Shown one piece after another: positions 8,613 through 16,534 of a DNA stretch of 55,570 bases (positions within the stretch are counted from its first letter, which is position 1; each line of letters opens with the position of its first letter). Position numbers and translations under genes: made by a program. The notes under the pieces were generated by a model. It was given only the letters and a program-made list of their open reading frames with translations, did not search any database and was not told the DNA's origin. The DNA is taken from positions 1 through 55,570 of the forward strand of contig NZ_SJZJ01000020.1 in NCBI RefSeq assembly GCF_004337475.1. The letters are read 5' to 3'. Origin of the DNA: Nocardioides jejuensis. Lineage in GTDB: Bacteria; Actinomycetota; Actinomycetes; Propionibacteriales; Nocardioidaceae.

Positions 8613-8939
8613 GTGGCCATCGTCCGTATTCGTCTGCCCCTGCCGCGCAAGGTCGTGACCCGCGTGGGCATGTGGGCTGTTGGCAACACCGGCGAGGAGC
8701 ACTTCGCCGTCGACCGCGTCTGCCGCCACCTCGGTGGGCCGCTCGACAAGGGGGCGATCAACCGCGACGGCTGCCTGGTCTGCCCCTGGCACGGCGCGGC
8801 GTACGACGTGCACACGGGCCGGATGGTCCGTGGGCCGCAGGGGATCTTCGCCAAGATTCCGGGGCTCGGAGCCGCCTTCCGTGGACTCAGTGCCGTGGTG
8901 CCGCTGCGCCGCGCCACCGTCGAGATCGAGGGCGAGTGA
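8613..8939 (+). CDS. Small Rieske-type [2Fe-2S] ferredoxin
   Basis: This is a 108-residue stand-alone Rieske protein, a one-electron carrier. Box 1 is CRHLGG and box 2 is CPWHG, giving the Cys-x-His and Cys-x2-His ligands of a Rieske cluster; both boxes lie in the middle of the protein. I chose GTG 8613 because GGAGG (8603-8607) is five bases upstream; an in-frame ATG at 8556 would add a tail within the terminator-proximal leader. Its stop overlaps the next start as TGATG. Its redox partner is unknown; the desaturase fusion and oxygenases nearby are possible but already have, or may not need, other donors. Confidence 0.85.
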   Translation: MAIVRIRLPLPRKVVTRVGMWAVGNTGEEHFAVDRVCRHLGGPLDKGAINRDGCLVCPWHGAAYDVHTGRMVRGPQGIFAKIPGLGAAFRGLSAVVPLRRATVEIEGE

Positions 8940-9325
8940 TGCAGGCGTTCCGTGAGGCTGTCGAGGCCGGAGACCACGCGCGCATGGCGGCGCTGCTCGC
9001 CGACGACGTGCGTTTCACCAGCCCGGTTGCGTTCGCGCCGTACGACGGCAAGCCGATCACCGCGGCGATCCTGGCTGGCGTGATGCGGGTCTTCGAGGAC
9101 TTCCGCTACGTCCGTCAGATCGAGGACGGTGCCGACTCCGCGTTGGTGTTCACCGCCACGGTCGACGGCAAGGCGGTCAACGGCTGCGACTTCCTGCATG
9201 TCAACGACCACGGCCTGATCGACGACTTCCTCGTCATGGTCCGCCCCCTGTCGGGTGCGCAGGCCCTGGCCGCCGCCATGGGTGCCCAGTTCGAGCAGAT
9301 CGTCGCGGACGCGACCGCCGGCTGA
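8939..9325 (+). CDS. NTF2-like (SnoaL-type) protein
   Basis: This 128-residue protein has the pattern of the NTF2-like/SnoaL fold: an N-terminal helix (FREAVEAGDHARMAALLADD), then VRFTSPV, an FEDF segment, and a mixed sheet ending in DDFLVMVRPL. Members include small isomerases, cyclases and non-enzymatic binding proteins, so a reaction cannot be named. It is translationally coupled (TGATG) to the Rieske ferredoxin, which suggests a two-gene redox or detoxification unit. It ends one base from the convergent MhuD-like gene. Confidence 0.75.
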   Translation: MQAFREAVEAGDHARMAALLADDVRFTSPVAFAPYDGKPITAAILAGVMRVFEDFRYVRQIEDGADSALVFTATVDGKAVNGCDFLHVNDHGLIDDFLVMVRPLSGAQALAAAMGAQFEQIVADATAG

Positions 9326-9326
9326 G

Positions 9327-9644
9327 TCAGGCCGGCTTCACGTCCAGGACGACCTCGAACTCGAGCAGGTCAGCACCCGTGGCAACGGGACGCTTCGGCG
9401 CCTCGCCCGGAGCGGTCGCGTGCGCGGTGCGCGCGTCGCCGTCGCGCCAGGCGGCGAACGCCTCCTCCGACTCCCACTGGGTGACCACGAAGTAGCGGTC
9501 GTCGCCCGCGACGGGGCGGAGCAGCTGGAAGCCGAGGAAGCCGGCGGACTTCTCGACCGCGCCGGCTCGCGCAGCGAAGCGCTTCTCGAGCTCGGCGCCG
9601 GCCTCGGCGGGGACGTGGATGGCGTTGATCTTCACGACGGACAT
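9327..9644 (-). CDS. mhuD: Haem-degrading monooxygenase, MhuD/ABM family
   Basis: This 105-residue ferredoxin-like alpha-beta barrel protein belongs to the antibiotic-biosynthesis-monooxygenase fold and resembles mycobacterial MhuD, which opens haem to release iron. The three residues known to matter in MhuD are present at the same numbers: N7 (VVKIN), W66 (AFAAW) and H75 (RTAH). The flanking LGFQLLRPV and LLEFEVVLDV strands also fit that family. The ATG at 9644 has TAGGCT (complement of 9651-9656) six bases upstream and no Shine-Dalgarno, so the mRNA is probably leaderless. The match to MhuD is from memory of that family, not a search. Confidence 0.82.
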   Translation of the reverse strand: MSVVKINAIHVPAEAGAELEKRFAARAGAVEKSAGFLGFQLLRPVAGDDRYFVVTQWESEEAFAAWRDGDARTAHATAPGEAPKRPVATGADLLEFEVVLDVKPA

Positions 9645-9702
9645 GACCTCAGCCTAGGCAGGCCTGCGGCAGGTACAGCGTCGTGTCGCGCGCGGGTCGA
9701 GA

Positions 9703-10926
9703 TCAGGCTGCCGGACGCGCGCCCTCGTCTGTGGGCGTGCCGGCGACCGGCGTGCCGCGGTACTCCGGCTTCACGCCACCCAGGCCCTTGTTCACCACGC
9801 CCTCGAGGATCCGCATGCTGTAGCGGTCGTAGAGGCTGCGGACGAGCGGAATCCGGATCACTTGATGCACGTTCCGCAGGACGAAAGCGAGCACGGAAAT
9901 GAGTGCCTGGGAGCGGAGGTCTCGCTTCACGCCAAGGTCTGTCGGGACGTCGTGGAGCGGCAGGAGTTCAAGCATCTTCGGCTGCATGATGTTGCGGACG
10001 ACCGCAGCATGCATCCGAGCCGACAGGGGAAAGGCCTTCATGCTGGCCGAGCCACGGATCAGGTCGGCGGTCAGGGTGGCGGCCTTTGTGGACTTGCCGT
10101 AGAGGAATTCGTGGTTGGCAGCCTGGAGGGCGTACTGCTCTTCACGGGTTCGGCCCAGAAGCTGGTTGTTGCTGCCCTCGATCCGGGCGACCCAGCGCCA
10201 CATCAGGTTGAAGCTGTCGGCCTCGGCGTCGCTGACCGGGCCGCCGAAGTAGCGGATGATGTTGACCCGGTAGTACCCGAAGATGTGGGCGGTGCCCGCC
10301 GAGGCGACCTGACTGATCGGAGTCGCTACATCACCGCGGGCCCATCGACCGCTGCGGTGGATGCCGAGCCGGATCATGGTGTGCAGGAAGCGGATGCGGA
10401 CCCACTGGATCCAGCGCTCGCCGCCCGGCTTCATCCCCTCCACGTCGAGTGCTCCCACGAAGCCGGTGGCCGTTTCCCAGAAACGACGCTCGTAGTCTCC
10501 GCCGCGTGCAAAGCGGCCGGTAGCACCCATGACCTCGGCGGTCGAGGGGTCGATGTAGGTGTACGGCAGGCCGCCGTGCATGCCGAAGATCATGCCGATC
10601 GGGTTGCGCCTGGCCATGGTGGCGCCGAGGTGCAGGGCATCGAAGTCGAGCCATGACGGGATCGTCTCGACATCCTTGAAGAACGCGACCGCCTCGGCGA
10701 CGCCCTCGGTCTCGAGCCTGCGTGCATTGGCGTAGAGGTCGCCACCCATCAGCTTGCGCTCACGCATCAGCGTGATCAGCGCCTCGCAGAGCGGGTCGCC
10801 GACGTGGTTCCACGCCTCGAGGTCGAGCTCGTCGGCGGGCACGTAGACCTCGGCTCCCGGCGTCGCTGCGAGGGCGGTGAGCGTGTCAACCCGGGCCTGG
10901 AGGTCGGGGGCGAGCGTCGTAGTCAT
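9703..10926 (-). CDS. MpaB/Lcp-type haem oxygenase (DUF2236 superfamily), locus 1
   Basis: This 407-residue protein belongs to the DUF2236 oxygenase superfamily. Known members are the latex-clearing protein Lcp, which cleaves C=C bonds of polyisoprene, and fungal MpaB', which cleaves a farnesyl side chain; both give carbonyl products. The central RIRFLHTMIR segment, followed by a Trp and a TPISQ stretch, resembles the Lcp haem-pocket region, and the His there is the likely axial ligand. There is no signal peptide, so unlike Lcp it should be cytosolic. I start it at ATG 10926: TATAAC lies six bases upstream, giving a leaderless mRNA, and the -10 falls inside the shared CACTGTTAT element. A terminator (11007-11038) separates it from the ligase gene upstream. 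The substrate is unknown. Confidence 0.82.
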   Translation of the reverse strand: MTTTLAPDLQARVDTLTALAATPGAEVYVPADELDLEAWNHVGDPLCEALITLMRERKLMGGDLYANARRLETEGVAEAVAFFKDVETIPSWLDFDALHLGATMARRNPIGMIFGMHGGLPYTYIDPSTAEVMGATGRFARGGDYERRFWETATGFVGALDVEGMKPGGERWIQWVRIRFLHTMIRLGIHRSGRWARGDVATPISQVASAGTAHIFGYYRVNIIRYFGGPVSDAEADSFNLMWRWVARIEGSNNQLLGRTREEQYALQAANHEFLYGKSTKAATLTADLIRGSASMKAFPLSARMHAAVVRNIMQPKMLELLPLHDVPTDLGVKRDLRSQALISVLAFVLRNVHQVIRIPLVRSLYDRYSMRILEGVVNKGLGGVKPEYRGTPVAGTPTDEGARPAA

Positions 10927-10927
10927 G

Positions 10928-10944
10928 ACACTGTTATATCCGGG
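10928..10944. promoter_or_regulatory. Locus 1 operator/promoter, site A (oxygenase gene)
   Basis: The element ACACTGTTATA followed by TCCGGG ends one base from the start codon of the MpaB-like gene. Read on the minus strand it contains the -10-like TATAAC. Its first 11 bases are identical to site B at 14358-14368 upstream of the aldehyde dehydrogenase. A repressor bound here would block the promoter directly. Confidence 0.65.
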
Positions 10945-11006
10945 TCGTGGAGTCGCGCACAACCGCCTGAGAGCAACGGCACAGACCAGGCCCGTGGAAC
11001 GCGAAA

Positions 11007-11038
11007 CGGGGCGGTCGCTGCGTGCAGCAACCGCCCCG
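11007..11038 (-). terminator. Hairpin terminator after the locus 1 acyl-CoA ligase
   Basis: A 9-bp stem CGGGGCGGT/ACCGCCCCG encloses a loop that contains a second small stem (CTGC/GCAG). It lies 11 bases beyond the ligase stop on the minus strand and before the oxygenase promoter. Confidence 0.75.
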
Positions 11039-11048
11039 TGCCGCCCCC

Positions 11049-12623
11049 TCAGGGAAGCGGAAGGACCTTCAGGTCCTTCCGCAGGATCTTGCCTGCGGCG
11101 CTCTTCGGGATCGCGTCGATGAACTCCAGGAGTCGAATGCGCTTGTGCGGCGCGACCTTCGCGGCGACGTATGCCATCAGCTCCTCGCCAGTCGCAGTGG
11201 CTCCGGCCTGGCGGACGACGAAGGCCCGCGGGATCTCGCCGGCGTCTTCGTCCGGGTAGGGGACGACGGCCGAGTCGGCGACGGCCGGGTGGGTCAGCAG
11301 GATCGCCTCGAGCTCGGCCGGCGGCACCTGGTAGCCCTTGTACTTGATCAGTTCCTTGAGCCGGTCGACGACGTAGACCTCGCCCTTGGGTCCGACCTCG
11401 ACGATGTCGCCGGTGTGCAGGAAGCCGTCGGCGTCGACGGTCTCGGCGGTGGCTGCGTCGTTACCGAGGTAGCCCTTCATGACGCCAGGGCTGCGCACCC
11501 ACATCTCGCCGGGCGCCGTACGACCGCCGGGGGCCTCGGCCACCTCCTCGCCGGTTTCGACATCGACGACCTTGAACTCGACGTTGGGGATCGGCAGGCC
11601 GATCGAGCCCACCGGCATGTCGGGGTCGTCCCACGGGGTCACGTGCGAGACCGGGCTGAGCTCGGTCATGCCGAATCCCTGCAGCAGGTGCGAGGGGATC
11701 CGGGTCGTGAGGGCGCGGCCCAGGGCGTCGTCCATCGGCGCGGCGCCGCAGACGATGACCTTGACCGACGAGGTATCGAAGCCGTCGACCAGCGGGTGCT
11801 TGGCCAGTGCGACGGCGATCGGCGGCGCGATGAAGAGGTACGACGCCCGGTGTACCTGGATGGCGTTGAGGAACTGCTCGAGGTCGAACTTCGGCATCGA
11901 GACGATCTTCGCGCGGTGCCGCAGCGAGAGGTTCATGATCACGTTCATGCCGTAGATGTGGAAGAACGGCAGGATCGCGATCACTGTGGCCGCGCCATCG
12001 ATCCGCAGGGCGGGTGTGCACTGGGCGATGTTGGCCACCAGCATGCGGTGGGTCAGCATGACGCCCTTGGCCTTGCCGGTGGTGCCCGACGAATACGGGA
12101 GCACCGCGAGCGAGTCGGGGTCGACGGTGACCTCGGGAGCCGCCCGGCCCTCGCCGAGCACGTCGGCGAGCGAGGCGTAGCCCTCGGCGCCGTCCAGGAC
12201 GATCACTGTCGTGATGCCCGCCTGCTCGCAGGCGGGAATCGCGGTCGGCATCAGCATCGACAGCGTGATGTACGCCGACGCCCCGGAGTCGGCCAGCTGG
12301 CTGGCGATCTCGCCCGGCGAGTAGAGCGCGTTGACGGTGGTCGCCGTCGCGCCGCTGCGCAGGATGCCGTGGAAGGCGATGACGAACGCGGCGCTGTTGA
12401 TGCAGTGCAGGGCGACCACGTCGCCGACACCGATACCGCGCGCGGCGAGGCCGCCGGCGAAGGCGTCGACGCGCGCCCGCAGCTCGGCGTACGTCAGGGT
12501 GGTGCCGGTGGCCGTGTCGACAATGGCGACCGTGTCGGCGTCGGTGGCGGTCAGGGTGCCGAAGACCTCGTCGTAGACGGAGCCGCTGGGCAGGACGACG
12601 TCAGCAAAGGGGCTGGTGTACAT
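11049..12623 (-). CDS. AMP-dependent acyl-CoA ligase, 4-coumarate-CoA-ligase-like
   Basis: This 524-residue adenylate-forming enzyme activates a carboxylic acid to an acyl-CoA. Motifs include the P-loop-like SSGTTGKAKGVMLTH, the hinge region VDRLKELIKYKGYQV with the following PPAELE typical of plant-4CL-like ligases, and the C-terminal catalytic Lys in KSAAGKILRKDLK. The start is ATG 12623 with GAGAGGA nine bases upstream; the long frame beyond it is antisense space inside the next gene. It lies 14 bases downstream of the aldehyde dehydrogenase, so those two are an operon. In context it would activate the acid made by that dehydrogenase; the chain type is unknown. Confidence 0.9.
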   Translation of the reverse strand: MYTSPFADVVLPSGSVYDEVFGTLTATDADTVAIVDTATGTTLTYAELRARVDAFAGGLAARGIGVGDVVALHCINSAAFVIAFHGILRSGATATTVNALYSPGEIASQLADSGASAYITLSMLMPTAIPACEQAGITTVIVLDGAEGYASLADVLGEGRAAPEVTVDPDSLAVLPYSSGTTGKAKGVMLTHRMLVANIAQCTPALRIDGAATVIAILPFFHIYGMNVIMNLSLRHRAKIVSMPKFDLEQFLNAIQVHRASYLFIAPPIAVALAKHPLVDGFDTSSVKVIVCGAAPMDDALGRALTTRIPSHLLQGFGMTELSPVSHVTPWDDPDMPVGSIGLPIPNVEFKVVDVETGEEVAEAPGGRTAPGEMWVRSPGVMKGYLGNDAATAETVDADGFLHTGDIVEVGPKGEVYVVDRLKELIKYKGYQVPPAELEAILLTHPAVADSAVVPYPDEDAGEIPRAFVVRQAGATATGEELMAYVAAKVAPHKRIRLLEFIDAIPKSAAGKILRKDLKVLPLP

Positions 12624-12637
12624 GGCGGATGGTCCTC

Positions 12638-14329
12638 TCAGCCCTTGAACGCATGGGCGAAGATGCCGGGCAGCTTGCCCCAGCCGGGCTTGGCCGCGAA
12701 TTGCGTCAGGCGCTTGCTCACCTGGTCGCCGGTCTTCGCGGTCACGAACCAGGCCGGCTTGGGCGACAGCGCGAATTCGCCATGCGTCAGCGCGCGGTGC
12801 GCCGGGCGGAACGGGCCCCACAGAACGCTGCGCTCGACGTCCTCGAGCAGGTGGGCGTTGTGGACGATGCCGATGCCGGAGCCGACCGCCTCGAGCGGGT
12901 TGCCCGGGTAGGCGCCCCACGAGAGCGACGGCACGAGGAAGCCGATGGCGCTCCAGACGTTGACGCCGATGGTGCCGTACCGCAGCTCGGCGAGGATGCC
13001 CTCGAACCGTCCGCCCATCTTCTTCCGGTCAGACGGCTTCACGATGATGCTGGCGCCGAGGGTGCCGTCGAGGCGCTCGTTGGCGAAGTCGACCGCGTTG
13101 GCGAAGAACTCCTCGCCCATGCCCGGCAACTCGGTGTAGCCGAGGACGGGGCCGAAGTACTCGGTGGTCAGCAGGTCCTGCGAGGTCGACCCGTCGACCT
13201 TGATCAGCGTGCGACCGTTGATCTTCGCGGCCTCGGGATACGACGCGTCGGCCAGGGCAATCTTCTTGTCCGTGCCCGGGTACCACGGGTCCCGCGGAGC
13301 GAGGCTGGCGAGCACCTCACCGATGACCTTGATGAACTCGTCCTTCTGGGCCCAGTCCTTGCTCAGGACCAGCGCCTGACCGGCGATGCAGTTGTGGCCG
13401 CCGTTGTGCAGGCGCTGCGTGACGACGTGCTCGGCCTGGAAGCGCAGGTCGGCCTTCGACCAGTTGCCGGGCACGACGATGATCGGGGAGACGCCACCGA
13501 GCTCGGAGCTGATCGGCTTGTCCAGCTTGCGCTCGCTCTTGTCGGTGGTCGAGCCGAAGACGATCATGTCGTGCGTCAGGCCGGATCCGGTGATGTGCAC
13601 GTGGCAGATGCCCGGGTGCGACGTGAGGTACTGGCCGACCTCGGCCGCGCCGTTCACGATCCGGAGCACGCCGGCCTCGATGAGCGGCGCGAACGCCTTC
13701 TCGTACGCCGCGGTCAGACCGCCGAAGGTCGGGTTCAGCTTGAGGACGCTCACGCGGTTGAAGGCGAGGAGCTCGTACAGAACGTCGAGCGGACCGATCG
13801 CGGAGATGTTGCCCGCGCCGAGGACCAGGCCGACACCACCGTTCTCGCCGAGGCGCTTCTGGCCCAGGCCCGCCTTCTCGACCGCGAGCTCGGGCGCGAC
13901 GCCCGGCGTCAGCCACAGGTCTGCGGAGAAGCCGTGGAAGAGGTTGTACTCGAAGAGGTTGCTCGGCAGCATCCGGAACTTCGTGCGGCCGCCGGCTGCC
14001 TTGCCCGCCTTGAGGCCAGCGGCCGGCGACTTGCCCGTGGCCATCTGCTCAAGCGTCTCCGCGGCCGCGGCGAACCCGGAGAGGGACGCGTACGGACCCG
14101 ACATCCACTCCTCGCCCTCGAGGGAGCCGCGCGGGGTGCCCTTGGCGACGACGGCCGCCTCGGTCCACTCGTCGGCCGCGGCGGCGATGGCGGCGTGGGT
14201 CCGCTTCATCAGCTCGGCGCGCTCGTGGAGGCTCTTCGCGGCCCAGCGGGCCGCTCCCTGCGTGAGGGCTTCGATGTCGGCGTCGATCTCCGCCTCGGTG
14301 GCGAACTCGAACGTCAGGGCGGCGGTCAT
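12638..14329 (-). CDS. Extended aldehyde dehydrogenase superfamily protein, locus 1
   Basis: This 563-residue member of the aldehyde dehydrogenase superfamily is longer than the usual ~480-500. Seen are the nucleotide-binding turn (LVLGAGNISA, ~168-177), the ITGS motif (246-249), a candidate catalytic Glu276 in SSELGG and catalytic Cys314 in GHNCIAGQ. The Cys context has His where ordinary enzymes have Gln. There is an extra N-terminal ~110-residue region with an EGEEWMSGP block and a C-terminal extension. It would oxidise an aldehyde to an acid, or reduce an acyl-CoA; sequence alone does not decide. ATG 14329 has GAGGAG five bases upstream. It is the first gene of an operon with the ligase. 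A close paralogue lies at 21316-23043. Confidence 0.85.
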   Translation of the reverse strand: MTAALTFEFATEAEIDADIEALTQGAARWAAKSLHERAELMKRTHAAIAAAADEWTEAAVVAKGTPRGSLEGEEWMSGPYASLSGFAAAAETLEQMATGKSPAAGLKAGKAAGGRTKFRMLPSNLFEYNLFHGFSADLWLTPGVAPELAVEKAGLGQKRLGENGGVGLVLGAGNISAIGPLDVLYELLAFNRVSVLKLNPTFGGLTAAYEKAFAPLIEAGVLRIVNGAAEVGQYLTSHPGICHVHITGSGLTHDMIVFGSTTDKSERKLDKPISSELGGVSPIIVVPGNWSKADLRFQAEHVVTQRLHNGGHNCIAGQALVLSKDWAQKDEFIKVIGEVLASLAPRDPWYPGTDKKIALADASYPEAAKINGRTLIKVDGSTSQDLLTTEYFGPVLGYTELPGMGEEFFANAVDFANERLDGTLGASIIVKPSDRKKMGGRFEGILAELRYGTIGVNVWSAIGFLVPSLSWGAYPGNPLEAVGSGIGIVHNAHLLEDVERSVLWGPFRPAHRALTHGEFALSPKPAWFVTAKTGDQVSKRLTQFAAKPGWGKLPGIFAHAFKG

Positions 14330-14353
14330 GCGGGCTCCTCGGGAAGTGGCTGC

Positions 14354-14374
14354 TACAACACTGTTATACCCGGG
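14354..14374. promoter_or_regulatory. Locus 1 operator/promoter, site B (aldehyde dehydrogenase operon)
   Basis: The imperfect palindrome TACAACA-C-TGTTATA (14354-14368, 6 of 7 positions symmetric) is followed by CCCGGG. On the minus strand it contains TATAAC, a good -10, 32 bases from the start codon. It shares 11 contiguous identical bases with site A. The length and symmetry fit a TetR-family operator. Confidence 0.7.
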
Positions 14375-14407
14375 ATGGCGTGGCCCCCGCCACACCTGCC
14401 AATGCAG

Positions 14408-14437
14408 ACGGCGCCGCCCCACAAGGGACGGCGCCGT
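14408..14437 (-). terminator. Hairpin terminator after the DUF2306 gene
   Basis: A 9-bp stem ACGGCGCCG/CGGCGCCGT, extended by three C-G pairs after one mismatch, sits 14 bases past the minus-strand DUF2306 gene stop. It separates that gene from the aldehyde dehydrogenase promoter. Confidence 0.75.
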
Positions 14438-14450
14438 TCGTGGTCGTGCA

Positions 14451-15653
14451 TCAGGCTGGCTGCAGCTCCTGCGTCAGGGCGGGCTTTGTGACGGCCTTCT
14501 TCGCCCAGCGTGTCGTGATGGTCGCGTGGGCGGCGTACGCGATCACCAGGCCGACGCCCCACAGGTAGCCGACCATGAACCAGGCCTGCTGCAGCGGCAT
14601 GCCGTGGATGCCCCACGCGAAGCCGAGGCCGAGCGCCCCGATCGCAGGACCGGCGAGGCCGCCGACGAGGTACGTACGCCACGCGGCGTGGGCCGCGACG
14701 TCGCCGCGGCGGCCGGCGCGCGCTGCCATCCAGGCGAGCCAGAGCGTGTGCAGTGCCCAGGGGATGACGGCCCCGATCACGATCGGCCACGGGCCGGCGG
14801 TGAACCAGTTCGGGTGTGCGGCGTGCCAGTCGGTGTTGGCGGCGACGATCGCCAGCACGACGACGCCGCCGACGCCGGCTGCTGCAGCGATGCGGACCGC
14901 CTTCGACGAGGCGAGGGGGCTGTCGGCGCCACGCTTGCCGCGCCAGAACTTCCGCACGTAGACCATCGCGCAGGTGATGAGGAACGCCGCGGCGAACTGG
15001 ATGCCGAAAAGGTTGTCCATCTCCTTGCCCATGTGGGCGACCGGCTCGACGGTGAGCCACATGGCGCGCAGCCAGCCGGCCGAGCAGATCAGCGCGAACG
15101 CGGCGGTGGCGAACTCGCGGTGCGCGACGAGGTCGCGGCGCCGGATCGAGACGAAGGCGAGGATCGCCAGGCCGCCTGTGCCGGCCGCGAGGATCCAGAG
15201 CACCTCCTCGAAGGCAGCGCCCGAGAAGACCAGGCGCGAGTCCGTCTGCAGCAGGTACGACGAGGCCGTGGCGAAGACGCCGAGGCAACCGAGGATGAAG
15301 ACCTTGCCGAGCGTGCGGTGCAGCTTCATGTTCCACCGGCGGAGGCGCTCGGAGAACTGCGACAGGCCTGCGACGAGCGTGAGCGAGCCGATCGTCGAGT
15401 GCAGCCACATCGTCGTGTACGTCGTCGCGAACGTCTCGAAGTGTGCCGGCGAACCATCGGCGCGCAGGTCGTGGCCCGACCCCAGGCCGAACGCGAAGCG
15501 CGGCGAGATCAGGAACTCGAAGATGTGGTCCTGGAGGTTCGGGCCGGCGTGGCCGTTCCAGAAGTAGGTGGCGGTCATCGGGGCGTAGAACGCGACGAGG
15601 GCGACGAGGAGCCACCCTGCGGCGGTGCGGGTTCGTGCGGCGAGCCTGGACAT
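14451..15653 (-). CDS. DUF2306-type multi-pass membrane protein
   Basis: This 400-residue membrane protein has roughly nine or ten hydrophobic segments. The N-terminal half carries the DUF2306-like pattern of a His-containing MKLHRTLGKVF stretch and several conserved His residues in or next to membrane segments (MWLHSTIGS, HREFATAAF), which in such proteins may bind haem or metal. No enzymatic role is established. The ATG at 15653 has GGAGG six bases upstream; the open frame beyond it is not needed. Its promoter region holds site C of the shared CACTGTTAT element and it diverges from the TetR gene, so it belongs to locus 1. Confidence 0.75.
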   Translation of the reverse strand: MSRLAARTRTAAGWLLVALVAFYAPMTATYFWNGHAGPNLQDHIFEFLISPRFAFGLGSGHDLRADGSPAHFETFATTYTTMWLHSTIGSLTLVAGLSQFSERLRRWNMKLHRTLGKVFILGCLGVFATASSYLLQTDSRLVFSGAAFEEVLWILAAGTGGLAILAFVSIRRRDLVAHREFATAAFALICSAGWLRAMWLTVEPVAHMGKEMDNLFGIQFAAAFLITCAMVYVRKFWRGKRGADSPLASSKAVRIAAAAGVGGVVVLAIVAANTDWHAAHPNWFTAGPWPIVIGAVIPWALHTLWLAWMAARAGRRGDVAAHAAWRTYLVGGLAGPAIGALGLGFAWGIHGMPLQQAWFMVGYLWGVGLVIAYAAHATITTRWAKKAVTKPALTQELQPA

Positions 15654-15662
15654 TCTGAGCCT

Positions 15663-15675
15663 CCGGATAACAGTG
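15663..15675. promoter_or_regulatory. Locus 1 operator, site C (between DUF2306 and TetR genes)
   Basis: CCGGATAACAGTG on the plus strand is the complement of CACTGTTATCCGG, sharing nine contiguous bases with sites A and B and the same CCGG flank, but in opposite orientation to the gene it precedes. The TGTTAT within it could be the minus-strand -10. It is the only copy I see in the divergent 15654-15797 region. Confidence 0.6.
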
Positions 15676-15797
15676 CAATGCGCATGCCAAGGGTATGCGT
15701 TGCGCGGCGTACCAGATACCTTGAACGACGTGGTGCTGGGCACAGTCGCGGTGTGCTGCGCCACACCGCTGCGACCGCCGGCACTAAGGTCCATCGT

Positions 15798-16430
15798 GTG
15801 ACCACCGCACCCGAGAACCGCCGGCAGGAGCTGACGCGCATCGCGATGAACCTGCTGGAGGCGGAGGGTCCCGAGGCGGTCTCGACGCGCAAGGTCGCTG
15901 CGGCGTATGGCGCCTCGACGATGGCTGTCTACTCCGAGTTCGGCTCCTTGGGCGGCCTGGTCTCCAGTGTCGTCGACCAGGGCTTCCGGTTGCTTGAGGC
16001 GACTGCCCGTGGCGTGCCTGGCACGGATGACCCGGTGGCCGACCTGGCGAGACTGGCCAGCGCCTATGTGGCGTTCGGGCGCGAGCACCCGCACCTCTAC
16101 CGGGTGATCTATGCGGTCTCGCCGCTGGCCGGGCATCGGCGCTCGGGAGAGGAGCTGCTCCAGGGAGCAGAGGCATTTGCGGCGTGGGGCGAGACCGTCG
16201 CCCGTGCGTACCGTGCGGGAAGGCTGAGTCGTGGTCGTCCGTACGACGCCACGATGCAGCTATGGCTCGCACTTCATGGGCAGGTGCTGGCAGAGCTTGC
16301 AGGCTATCTCGGCGCGATGCGGATGCCGGATGAGCCGCTGGTCGACGGGCTCGTCCACGCGCTGGTGATTGCGTACGGGGACGACCCTGCCGCGACGGCC
16401 GTCTCGCTGGCCACGGCGCGCAAGGCCTGA
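15798..16430 (+). CDS. TetR-family regulator, locus 1
   Basis: This 210-residue repressor has an N-terminal helix-turn-helix (about 12-58: ELTRIAMNLLEAEG, then VSTRKVAAAYGASTMAVYSE) and a C-terminal ligand domain of the type seen in TetR_C proteins (LASAYVAFGREHPHLYRVIY). The start is GTG 15798: TAAGGT (15785-15790) sits seven bases upstream, so the mRNA is probably leaderless. It diverges from the DUF2306 gene and precedes the desaturase fusion by 94 bases on the same strand. It is the natural candidate to bind sites A, B and C; that is inference from position and site symmetry. Confidence 0.85.
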   Translation: MTTAPENRRQELTRIAMNLLEAEGPEAVSTRKVAAAYGASTMAVYSEFGSLGGLVSSVVDQGFRLLEATARGVPGTDDPVADLARLASAYVAFGREHPHLYRVIYAVSPLAGHRRSGEELLQGAEAFAAWGETVARAYRAGRLSRGRPYDATMQLWLALHGQVLAELAGYLGAMRMPDEPLVDGLVHALVIAYGDDPAATAVSLATARKA

Positions 16431-16508
16431 TCTGCACTCGCCCGGAGCGGCGGCGTGTGGGCTGCGCGGGCATGGCCCCCACGCTCGGCTTTACAAACAG
16501 CAGGCATT

Positions 16509-16534
16509 TGTCGACACTGCCGAGGTGTCGACAC
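16509..16534. promoter_or_regulatory. Direct repeat TGTCGACAC around the desaturase start
   Basis: TGTCGACAC occurs at 16509-16517 and 16526-16534, 17 bp apart, each containing the palindrome TGTCGACA. The second copy overlaps the proposed GTG start (16525). It looks like a paired operator, but the start codon is uncertain and the sites could be inside the gene. Confidence 0.4.

Noticed and set aside
12629..14491. 620-codon antisense frame opposite the locus 1 aldehyde dehydrogenase
   Set aside because: Asp/Arg/Glu-rich low-complexity composition typical of high-GC antisense shadows; the sense gene has clear motifs.
13386..15797. Open frame running in phase into the TetR gene at 15798
   Set aside because: It is antisense to the aldehyde dehydrogenase and DUF2306 genes; only the part after the leaderless GTG at 15798 looks like protein.
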